Positions 43,603 to 53,519 of a stretch of DNA of 64,000 bases are shown piece by piece. How positions within the stretch are numbered: position 1 is the stretch's first letter; the number at the start of each line of letters is the position of its first letter. The notes below the pieces were generated by a model that did not search any database, was not told the DNA's origin, and saw only the letters and a program-made list of their open reading frames with translations. Source of the DNA: Anthonomus grandis grandis. Taxonomy: Eukaryota > Arthropoda > Insecta > Coleoptera > Curculionidae. The DNA lies in contig NC_065558.1 of NCBI RefSeq assembly GCF_022605725.1, forward strand, positions 1,364,001-1,428,000, in the 5' to 3' direction. A program made the translations under genes and the position numbers.

Positions 43603-44192
43603 ATTTTTAGAACTTTATATATTGCATTGTTATGATTGGTTAAAACTGTTTTATCCTCAGTGTTATCTCCTAAAAGCGTTCTACTGGACTTTCTCTGTTA
43701 ACATTTAAAGATGGTGAACTTAATATCTGGCGAATTGGTTGAGTGGAAGAGTGGCCAAGAGGCGAAACTTCCCTATTCTTGTGCATATGATGTGAGCGTA
43801 CATTTTCATATGTTTTTGCATTGTATGTACAAAGAAATACTTGAATAATGGCGTTATTTATTTTATTGTAGTTTTTGGTAATTAATTTATTTTCTCCCAA
43901 AAATAGAAGTAACACTTGAAAGAACTTTGTTGCGTGCCAAACCCTAATCTTTTATAATTTAGGCCGCAGATATTATTCGGCTAAATTTAACCCCGAATCC
44001 GGACTTTTCTACATTAATTCATTAGGTTCGCTTCGGAAAGAGACGCGGAGGCATTTTTATCTTCGCGTGATCGCCCCGAATAAATATGTGCGCGGAAAAT
44101 CGTGTTTGAGCTTTTCAAGAATGCGTTCTCGATTTGCCTTAATTAACTTTGAGGTTTTTATTATATTAATAGATGAATAAAACCAGTTTTTG
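43603..44192. other. Intron 5 non-coding, single-copy looking
   Basis: No gene is seen. 43970-44110 has CpG words (GGTTCGCTTCGG, GACGCGGAGG, TTCGCGTGATCGCC) and no repeat relation in the window. Confidence 0.35.
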
Positions 44193-44579
44193 TAGAGGGT
44201 GTTCGAAAAATAGACGGAGATATTTTAATGGGATCATTCCTTGTAAAAAAATATGATAAAAAGTTTCTATAAACATAGGTCCGGAAATGCACAGTTTTCA
44301 AGATACAGGGTAAAATTTTTTTTTTTTAATTATTTTTTTATTAATACTAAAAAAATATTTACTCGCTTCTTTTGAAATTTAGCAGTATTACTTGTTGTAT
44401 TAAGAGGCTCATTTAGCCCTAATTAGAATAAAATTATAAGGTCCCAATGTACGCCACTGCCTTTTTTCCAACTTTAATATTTATTTTTTGATTAAGCATT
44501 TAAAAGTACAATTTTTTTGCCTCTTGTATTTTTTTCATATCTCACTTCATTTTCGACAAAAAAAAATAAATACCGTTTT

Positions 44580-44830
44580 GAAGGGGGACCATTTCAATGA
44601 CCACCTCGCTTTCCTGATTTAAATCCGATAAATAGATTTTAATCTATTAGATTTAGGACGGGAAATATATATATATTTGGGAGACACCTTAAAAGTCTGG
44701 TTTATGCTAGTCCCATACAAACAATAGAAAAGTTAACATTGTAAATGCTTGCGAAGAAGTGAGAAATAGACCTCGTCGAGTGAGAAGGTGTACAGAAATG
44801 GATGGTGGACATTTCCAACATTTGTTGTAG
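44580..44830 (+). pseudogene. IS630-like transposase C-terminal remnant
   Basis: Across frames the + strand gives GPFQ-PPRFPDLNP near 44588, then LGDTLKVWFMLVPYKQ-like sequence (family: GHLKSLVYxxPIxT). EEVRNRPRRVRRCTEMDGGH and FQHLL follow near 44755-44825. The latter is a hallmark end of these transposases. The N-terminal two thirds are missing. Confidence 0.75.
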
Positions 44831-45053
44831 TTGTTGTTACACTAAAAAGCTCCTAGAAATGTTTTTGATTTTTTATCTTCCAAGGCACCTGTGATTTTTT
44901 TCTAAAAATTAATAAACCAGTTTTGTCCAGTGAACGAAGTATCAACAATTAAATTTGCAGCGCTAACCCCCACGATCCATCGTAGTGGACAAATAAACAA
45001 ACATCGGACAAAATTATTTCTATACTCATTTACTAGTAAATATCGATATCGTA

Positions 45054-45720
45054 ATGGCGTCGTTTCAAAAAACAAAAATTGACGGTAAGTAAATAAAATA
45101 ATAAGTTATGTCGCTTTTTTTACACGTTCCTTGCAGTTTTTAATCTAGACTAAGGACACAAGCACTTGGGAATACAAATTTTTATTTGTCTTTAATTTTT
45201 CCTTTAGACATTTTTGGCGGCAAAACTTATTTAAGACCGAGGGAAGATAATGAAAAGCTTTTGGAATGCTTGGAAAAGCGATGACGATGATGATGCCTCA
45301 ATTGAGCCACATGAAAAGAATTTTATGACCTATAGCTAACACAGTTTGTGAGGACATTAATTTATCATCTGCATATGATTCCGATGACGAGCCCTTAAGT
45401 GAAACTAGAAGGAAAGTTCTCTATAAGAAGCTTAAATGGTAAAAAATGGGTTCCTTTTTTTTCTCTCGAGATGTCAACTTTGCTGAACCTGAAAGACAAA
45501 AGTGGAAAATTGGGGATTACATGGATATGTATTTTGGAAATTCATATTTCAAAAAGATTTACAATTGCACAAATGTTAGATTTTACAAGACAAAGGTAAA
45601 CCTATGCCGATGAAGAAGACCTTTTTTTGGAATTTCAATTATGATGTCTTGCCTAAAATTCCTCAAAACTGGGCTAAAATAACTGAGGTTAAGCTCAAAT
45701 AAGTAGTATTGCTAGTACCA
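45054..45720 (+). pseudogene. piggyBac-type transposase, N-terminal and early core remnant
   Basis: The start MASFQKTKID is followed by GTAAGT and, after a TTTCCTTTAG acceptor, IFGGKTYLRPREDNEKLLEC, so a small intron is possible. Next come an Asp-rich stretch, YDSDDEPLSETRRKVLYKK, then SRDVNFAEPERQKWKIGDYM and DMYFGNSYFKKIYNCTNVRF with frame changes near 45470. The last part matches the piggyBac DDE domain start (F...L...I...TN.Y). No TTAA-flanked ends were found. It lies between the IS630-like transposase and its right terminal repeat. Confidence 0.65.
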
Positions 45721-46299
45721 TGACAAGTTTTAGATATTTTTAAATTAGAAGTAATTTGAAGGTAGTTATTGATGGAGATATTTTCGAAAATTAACGCGAA
45801 TGGCTGATAAGATTTTTAAAATCTGCCCTCTTTTTGATAAGATAGATAGAATCCAGGGTGTAATCAAAAAACTAAAATATTTTGTAAAAAATTTTGTAAG
45901 CATTTTGTCCTGATGTTCATTTTATTGCACCTATTTTTGTTTTCTTTAAAAACAAAAAAATTAAGTAAATAAAAAATAAGACTTGTTTTTTATTCCAAAA
46001 CCACCCCTAATCTGTAATTTCTTTTAAAATAGTGATTTGAAAAAGCTCGGGTCCCAGGATGTTATAGAAACTTTTTCTCATATTTTTTTACAAGGAATTA
46101 CCTATTGAAATATCTCCGTCTATTTTTCGAACACCCTGTAGAGGGAAGGGGAGGAGGCATTTAGGCAGCTGTCCATACCCTTTTCCAGTTTCGAATTTCA
46201 ATGAGTGACCGTAATTTTCTTGTCCATCGAGACCCAAATCTGCTATTGGCATGTCACTGATCCACGCAAAAAGTGGATAGTAAATCGGCTTTTTTTACT

Positions 46300-47330
46300 G
46301 AAATTTACTAGGAAAAGTGTCAAGTTCAACCTGGAATAAAATTAAAAACTACTTCAAAAGTCTATAACATTTAATGTCAAATTATGACCTTAAAAGCCCA
46401 AGGATAAGAAACGGGCTCAAAATGACGTTGAGTGCTTGGAATAAAATTTGAAAATTCTTCCAAAAGGCTGAAATAATAATGACTTCAAATACCTAAAAAA
46501 AATAAACCAAAATTTCAACCGCTATAAAGAAATTAGTTCAAATGCTTTAAATGCATGAAATAAAATTGGATATTAGTTTAAGACCCTGCAATAAAAATTA
46601 CTTTACAAATCTAAAAGAAAGTAGTAAAGAAATAGAGATATATAAATGAGAATCCAATTTTTCCCTGTATTTTCTGTATCATGGTTTCATTTTATTTATA
46701 GTGTCTGGATTATCTGTAAATAGTGTTTTTCGCGGTTAGTTGATCTAATAATACCAGGCAATTATAATTTTTCCAATACCATTTTAACTGTTTCTCTTGG
46801 TATTTAAAGCCACAATTACTCACATGTTAGTAGAAAGTTTTAATTTTTTTTTGGTCATTTGGATTTTTTTTTTGGCAAAAACAAGACATTTTCATATAAA
46901 TAATTAACAATCCAACTAGCGCCTTTGATCCACTAACCCACCGAAATAATTATTATTTTCCGGATATAATTTCCGTGTAAATCATCTCCTCCCTCTCCTT
47001 CTGAAAACAATCGCGAATTTAGTGATAAAATTAAAAATATAAAATTTAGCGCCAAGACATTACAGCAAACAAATATAAAGCAAAAAAAAAAAAAAACTAG
47101 GGGGTCCTACCTACTCTGCTTTATGCTTTAACTGTACTTACCAACAGTTTGTCCTGATAATTAGTCTTAGTAGAGGCAAGGGGAGAAAATTGTTAATAAA
47201 TTAATTTATTGATTACTTAGCTTTATATATAAGTTTTGTTACCACACAAAAAAATTACACGTTATATAAATGATGATGGTTCCAGAAGTTCCAATATTTT
47301 AGGTGACAATGGATTTTTTTCGCAGAGTTT
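46300..47330. repeat. Diverged CCAGGCA DNA and one stray unit of the 170-bp satellite
   Basis: 46320-46600 has decayed cores (CAACCTGGAATAAAATTA, GTGCTTGGAATAAAATT). 46615-46770 is a copy of the 170-bp unit found at 51035-51560: both share GAGATATATAAATGAGAAT, ATGGTTTCATTTTATT and AATAGTGTTTTTC. The rest is AT-rich with no gene. Confidence 0.6.
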
Positions 47331-50300
47331 GATATTCGTCCAGGCATTTTTAGATAACTTATCTAACTACCGCGGTATTTGGACTGTTAAAGCCATTCTG
47401 GGCAGTTTTTCCTGGAATTGACTTTTGAGCTCATTTTCATAATTTTCCAGGTATTTAGTGTAATTTTTTCCAAGGAATTTGACATAATTTTTAAGTTTAT
47501 TCCAGGCATTTGATATAATTTTTGTATGTTTTCCAGGGACTTGAAGCAAGTTTCCATATCTTTTGGACATTTGACTAGGAACAGTTTTTACCTCTATTCA
47601 AGGTATTTGAGCTTATTTTTATAATGCCAGAGCATTGAAAAAAATAATCTTTTCCAGGCTTTTTGAGTGTATTTTGATTTCGAATGCCTGGAAATTTTTT
47701 TCAATTACTTCAAATGCCTAAAAGAACCAACAAATAACTTTAAATTTCTGTAACAAATAGAACTGACAAAGCTTGAAAAAAATTACATATAAAAATTATT
47801 TCAAACGATTAAATGCATACACTTAAAAAACCGCTGCAAATGCCTACAATATACGAAAAATTATGTGAAAACCAACCATGAAATTTCAAATTGCTTCAAA
47901 TACCTGAAAGACAACAGAATTATTCCAAATTTCCGGAATTATATCAAAAATTCATTCAAATGCCTGGAAAATATAAAAGAATTAGTAATTAATTTTATTC
48001 CAGGCATTTTTTCTTAATTATTGCAGGTTTTAACCTAAAATTTGATGATGGAAATTTCTTAATTTTTAACGACATAATTTTTAAGTTGATTCCAGGCATT
48101 TGATATAATTATTGTATGTCTTTCAGGAAACAATTTTTATGTTTTCCAGGGATTTGAAGCCATTTTTACTTTTTTCCCTGTACATGTTTTCTGGACACAT
48201 TTGGATATTTCTTGTTATGCTATATTATAGGCAAGTTTTCATATCTTTTGGAGATTTGACTATGGACAGTTTCTACCTTTATTCAAGGTATTTGGGCTTA
48301 TTTTTATAATACCAGAGCATTGAAAAAAAATAATTTATTCCGGGCTTATTGAGTGTATATTGAATTCGAATGCCTGGAAATTTTTTTCAATTACATTAAA
48401 TGCCTGAAAGAACCAACAAATGACTTCAAATTTCTGTAACAAATAGAACTGACAAAACTTGAAAAAAATTAAAAATTATTCCTTGGAAGACATATAAAAA
48501 TTATTTCAAATAATTAAATGCATACATTTAAAAAACCGCTGCAAGTGCCTACAATATACGAAAAATTATGTGAAAACCAACCATGACATTTTAAATTGCT
48601 TCAAATACCTGAAAAGCAAAAGAATTATTCCAAATTTCCGGAATTATATTAAAAATTCATTCAAGTGCCTGGAAAATATAAGAGGGTTAGCTATTAATTT
48701 TATTCCAGGCATTTTTTCTTAATTATTGCAGGTTTTAAGTTTTAACCTAAAATTTGATCATGGAAATTTCTTAATTTTTAACGATATAATTTTTAAGTTG
48801 ATTTCAGGCATTTAATATAATTTTTGTATGTATTCCAGGAAACAATTTTTTATGTTTTCCAGGGATTTGAAGCCATTTTTACTTTTTTCCCTGTACATGT
48901 TTTCTGGACGCATTTGGACATTTCTTGTTATGCTATATTATAGGCAAGTTTCCATATCTTTTGGACGTTTGACTATGGACAGTTTTTACCTTTATTCAAG
49001 GTATTTGGGCTTATTTTTATAATACCAGAGCATTGAAAAAAAATAATTTTTTCCGGGCTTATTGAGTGTATTTTGATTTCAAATGCCTGGAAATTTTTTT
49101 GAATTACTTTAAAAGCCTGAAAGAACCAACAAATTATTTCAAATTTCTGTGACAAATAGAACTGACCAAACTTGAAAAAAATTAAAAATTATTCCTTGGA
49201 AGACATATAAAAATTACTTTAAAAGATTAAATGCATACATTTAAAAAAAACGCTGCAAATGCCTAGAATATACGAAAAATTATGTGAAAACCAACCATGA
49301 AATTTCAAATTGCTTCAAACACCTGAAAGACTACAGAATTATTGCAAATTTCCGGAATTGAATTAAAAATTCATTTAAATGCCTGGAAAATATAAAAAGG
49401 TTAGTTATTAATTTTATTCCAGGTATTTTTTTCTTAATTATTGCAGGTTTTAACCTAAAATTTGATGATGGAAATTTCTTAATTTTTAACGACATAATTT
49501 TTAAGTTGATTCCAGGCATTTGATATAATTTTTGTATGTCTTTCAGGAAACAATTTTTTATGTTTTCCAGGGATTTGAAGCCATTTTTGCTTTTTTCCCT
49601 GTACATGTTTTCTGGACACATTTGGACATTTCTTGTTATGCTATATTATAGGCAAGTTTCCATATCTTTTGGACGTTTGACTATGGACAGTTTTTACCTT
49701 TATTCAAGGTATTTGGGCTTATTTTTATAATACCAGAGCATTGAAAAAAAATAATTTTTTCCGGGCTTATTGAGTGTATTTTGATTTCAAATGCCTGGAA
49801 ATTTTTTTGAATTACTTTAAAAGCCTGAAAGAACCAACAAATTATTTCAAATTTCTGTGACAAATAGAACTGACCAAACTTGAAAAAAATTAAAAATTAT
49901 TCCTTGGAAGACATATAAAAATTACTTTAAAAGATTAAATGCATACATTTAAAAAAAACGCTGCAAATGCCTAGAATATACGAAAAATTATGTGAAAACC
50001 AACCATGAAATTTCAAATTGCTTCAAACACCTGAAAGACTACAGAATTATTGCAAATTTCCGGAATTGAATTAAAAATTCATTTAAATGCCTGGAAAATA
50101 TAAAAAGGTTAGTTATTAATTTTATTCCAGGTATTTTTTTCTTAATTATTGCAGGTTTTAACCTAAAATTTGATGATGGAAATTTCTTAATTTTTAACGA
50201 CATAATTTTTAAGTTGATTCCAGGCATTTGATATAATTTTTGTATGTCTTTCAGGAAACAATTTTTTATGTTTTCCAGGGATTTGAAGCCATTTTTGTTT

Positions 50301-50880
50301 TTTTCCCTGTACATGTTTTCTGAACACAATTGGACATTTCTTGTTACGCTATATTATAGGCAAGTTTCCATATCTTTTGGACGTTTGACTATGGACAGTT
50401 TCTATCTTTATTCAAGGTATTTTATCAAGTTTTGAAAAAAATCATCTTTTCCAGGCTTTTTGAGTGTATTTTAATTTCGAATGTCTGGAAATTTTTTTCA
50501 ATTACTTCAAATGCCTGAAATAACCAACAAATGACTTCAAATTTCTGTAACAAATAGAACTGACAAAACTTGAAAAAAATTAAAAATTATTCCTTGGAAG
50601 ACATATAAAAATTACTTTAAAAGATTAAATGCATACATTTAAAAAAAACGCTGCAAATGCCTAGAATATACGAAAAATTATGTGAAAACCAACCATGAAA
50701 TTTCAAATTGCTTCAAATATCTGAAAGACAACAGAATTATTCCAAATTTCCGAAATTATATTAAAAATTCATTCAAATGCCTGGAAGATATAAAAGGGTT
50801 AGTTATTAATTTTATTCCAGGCATTTTTTCTTAATTATTGCAGGTTTTAACCTAAAATTTGATGGCATATAAAGCCACTT
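47331..50880. repeat. Satellite array E, about 708-bp units (5 units)
   Basis: CCAGGGATTTGAAGCCATTT recurs near 48149, 48860, 49568 and 50276, with a diverged unit near 47535. Spacing is 711, 708 and 708 bp, and 614 to the first. Each unit carries several cores in both orientations, such as TTCCAGGCATTTGATATAAT and TTCAAATGCCTGGAAAATAT. The units starting near 48.8 and 49.5 kb are nearly identical over the whole length, which shows very recent duplication or homogenisation. ORFs of 60-96 codons repeat with the same spacing and are by-products. Confidence 0.93.
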
Positions 50881-51034
50881 CATATTTTTCCAGATACGCC
50901 AACCTATTTATCAATTAACATGAACAATTCCATTGTCATCCTATCAAAATATAACTCGCAATTTATATAAATACGGTCAACTACATCTAATTAATCAGAA
51001 GTTGAACCTGGGTATATTTAGAATTAAATAAAAA

Positions 51035-51560
51035 AAAAATCAAAAATATCACTTTATTCATATTCTCCTCTACTTTTCACACTAAGATAGGGATATATTA
51101 ATGATAATTCAATTTTTCCCTCTATTTTCTATATTATGGTTTAATTTTATTGATAGTGTATGGATCGTCTTGAAATAGTGTTTTTCAGGTTTATTTGGTC
51201 TATTTATACCTAAAAAATTTCACTTTATTCCCATTCTCCTCTACCTTTCAGACTGAGATAGAGATATATAAATGAAAATTTAATTTTTTTCTCTATTCTA
51301 TACATCATGGTTTCATTTTATTGGTAGTGTCTGGATCATCTAGAAATAGTGCTTTTCGGGTTTACTTGGTATAACAACACCAGAAAAGTATCACTTTATT
51401 CTCATCCTTCTCTAATTTTCAGACTGAGATAAGGATATATAAATGAGAATACAATTTTTATCTCTATTTTATATATAATTGTTTTGTTTTATTGATAGTG
51501 TCCGAATCGTATGGGAATAGTGTTTTTCAGGCTAAATAGTCTAATTATACAAGAAAAATT
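51035..51560. repeat. 170-bp satellite array I (3 units)
   Basis: CACTTTATTC recurs near 51050, 51220 and 51391, followed each time by a CTCCTCTA-like word, GAGATA..ATATATAAATGA and GATAGTGT..GGATCGTCT. A fourth unit lies at 46615-46770 on the other side of array E. Confidence 0.88.
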
Positions 51561-53519
51561 CTTGATGCCGCTGTATTTTGTGCCTCGATAATGGCTCCTA
51601 GCTTATGTGCTCGTAACCCAGATTTAACATAATAAAATCAACTGCAATGAATTACAAAATTTTTCCATTAACCTATACAGACATTTTTCCACAAATGCAG
51701 AACACTCTCTGCTGATAATCTCCCACTGAAACTCAATTTTCCTCAGGACCGCACAAGAAGAATCAGCACTATCCCCGGGAGGTTTAACCGAAATTTAATT
51801 TAATAACTTTTCCCATTGCATATCCAAAATTGCACAGGGTCCCTCGGCACCAACGAGACCAAATTCTTCAGAAATGTTTCACGGCAATAACCACACTCCA
51901 AAACCCCTTTTCAATAAGACCCCTTTTCCGAGATAATGTAAAAGTTATCTCGAAGTGCTACGTGTCCAGGGACCGGAACGTTGCAACAGCAAAGAAAACG
52001 CGAAAAGATTTTCCACTAAAGGAAATTCTGACGTTGGGAAAATTACTTCAGTGGAAATCAAACTGAAAATCTGATTCGCTATTAAAATGATGTGATGTTA
52101 TGAATGTGATTTTCTTGGGCCCTATGACCCTTTTTACCCCCGGACGTCGTCGTCGTCGTCGTCCTCGTCGGCGCCAGGGGGGGTTCGATGGTAAAACGGA
52201 CGCTTGACGCCGCGACGCCAGCCGGGGGATCAGTATCGCGACGCTCCTTAAACCGACGTCATCGCTTTTGTCGAATTTTTATCCGGTTTACGTTACGCGA
52301 AAAACGAGCGCGCCAAAATTGTTTTTAAATATTATCACAAGAATTTTGTTTTAATGTGTTTTGTAGGTAATGTCGAGGCAGGTTAAAGGCAGATTGTTTA
52401 AACGAGAGTCTTTTGTAATAAAACGTGCGCTATATTTATTTAAATTATGCGTTTAATGTAATTCGGTTTAAATGTTGCTTTTCGCACTTAATTTTCTCAA
52501 AAGCCACTTATGATACTTCAATTAAATTAACTGTAATGGCTTAGAAAACATTCTCCTATTTTGGACGCGAGTTAATCCAAGCATCATTAAATTATCAACT
52601 ATTAAACTTTACTGATAATGAATTTTATTACTGCGATATCAAAATCTATATCTATATTTCGATGTCCATATGTCACGTCGGACCTAATCGAATTTCATGT
52701 TATTCCTAAATATTTAATTTTCGTCAATGTTGACTTTTGTTCAGATTTACGGTTAAATTGCCTGGAAATCGGTTTATTTTACCTCGCACGGGAAAATTGA
52801 AAAAAAGCCATAAAACGATATTAAAAATGTGATTTTATGGATGTGAAATCGAGTTTGCGTTTGAAATTATTTATTTTAAACTTTCATCTGAAAAACATAA
52901 TTTAATTCTTATGAGTAAAGACTAAATTTAATTACGAAGACGATAAATATGGAAGAAGTATTTTTAAAGTGAATGGTTGCACTAGTCTCTTGGTCCGATT
53001 TTACTTCAGCTTTTACTAATATATATAAAACACTTAAACTTAATTTAATAAGGCTACGGTACAACACTATTTCAAATAAATGCACTTTTAATTAAATTTT
53101 TTGTTTATTTATTAAATTATATACAAAGCGATGAAGGTCGCGAATTTTCAAACAAAAGCCGCCCTCACAAAAAATTTACCATTCAGTGAAAATTTGTTCG
53201 ATTTTCCTCTAGTTTTTACTATAACTTAAAAACACTCCAAAGCATCATTTAAAAAATACATTTAGACCCTAGCCACAGTAAAAGTATTTTTTTAAATGCA
53301 TTAAAAACTGCGTGGAATTATTGATTGATTTCTGGCGATGATCAATGGCAGTTGAGTTGAACTACTAACCAAAGATGCAAATTTTATGCTTTTATTTGAT
53401 TTTATCCATATTTCTTGGAGAAAACAATGAAATATAACAAAAGAAATTCAAATTAGTTGAGATTTTGAGATTGAGTTTGCTTATATTTCCTTGAAGTTCT
53501 TATTTTGATTAACCTGAAC
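51561..53519. other. Intron 5, single-copy-like DNA with a GC-rich island
   Basis: 52138-52320 is strongly GC- and CpG-rich, with a CGT trinucleotide run near 52144-52162, then GTCGGCGCCAGG, GACGCCGCGACGCCAGCC and AAAAACGAGCGCGCC. It looks like an unmethylated regulatory island or an alternative promoter. A 78-codon + ORF at 51830-52066 has no motif and no clear splice frame, so no exon is called. The rest is AT-rich. Confidence 0.45.

Larger units (their letters stand above)
44195..46138 (+). mobile_element. IS630-like transposon with long inverted ends and nested piggyBac remnant
   Basis: The left end GAGGGTGTTCGAAAAATAGA (44195) matches the inverse of the right end (CAGGGTGTTCGAAAAATAGA, ending 46138). 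Similarity runs about 100 bp, through ATTCCTTGTAA to TATAAACATAGGTCC. TA flanks both ends. The words ATTCCTTGTAA and ATAAACATA(G/T)GTCCGGA also occur in the ends of the element at 20873, so the two are related subfamilies. A decayed transposase C-terminus lies at 44580-44830 and a piggyBac remnant at 45054-45720. Confidence 0.88.

Noticed and set aside
45399..45599. 66-codon ORF as a host exon in intron 5
   Set aside because: Read in the adjacent frame it matches the start of a piggyBac DDE domain, and it lies inside a TIR-flanked transposon.
48112..50435. Repeated ORFs of 60-96 codons with identical proteins
   Set aside because: They follow the 708-bp satellite period, have no start or stop conservation beyond the repeat and no known motif.
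51830..52066. 78-codon + strand ORF as an additional exon of the host gene
   Set aside because: No acceptor and donor pair in the right phase (0 to 0) was found around it, and no conserved block is visible.
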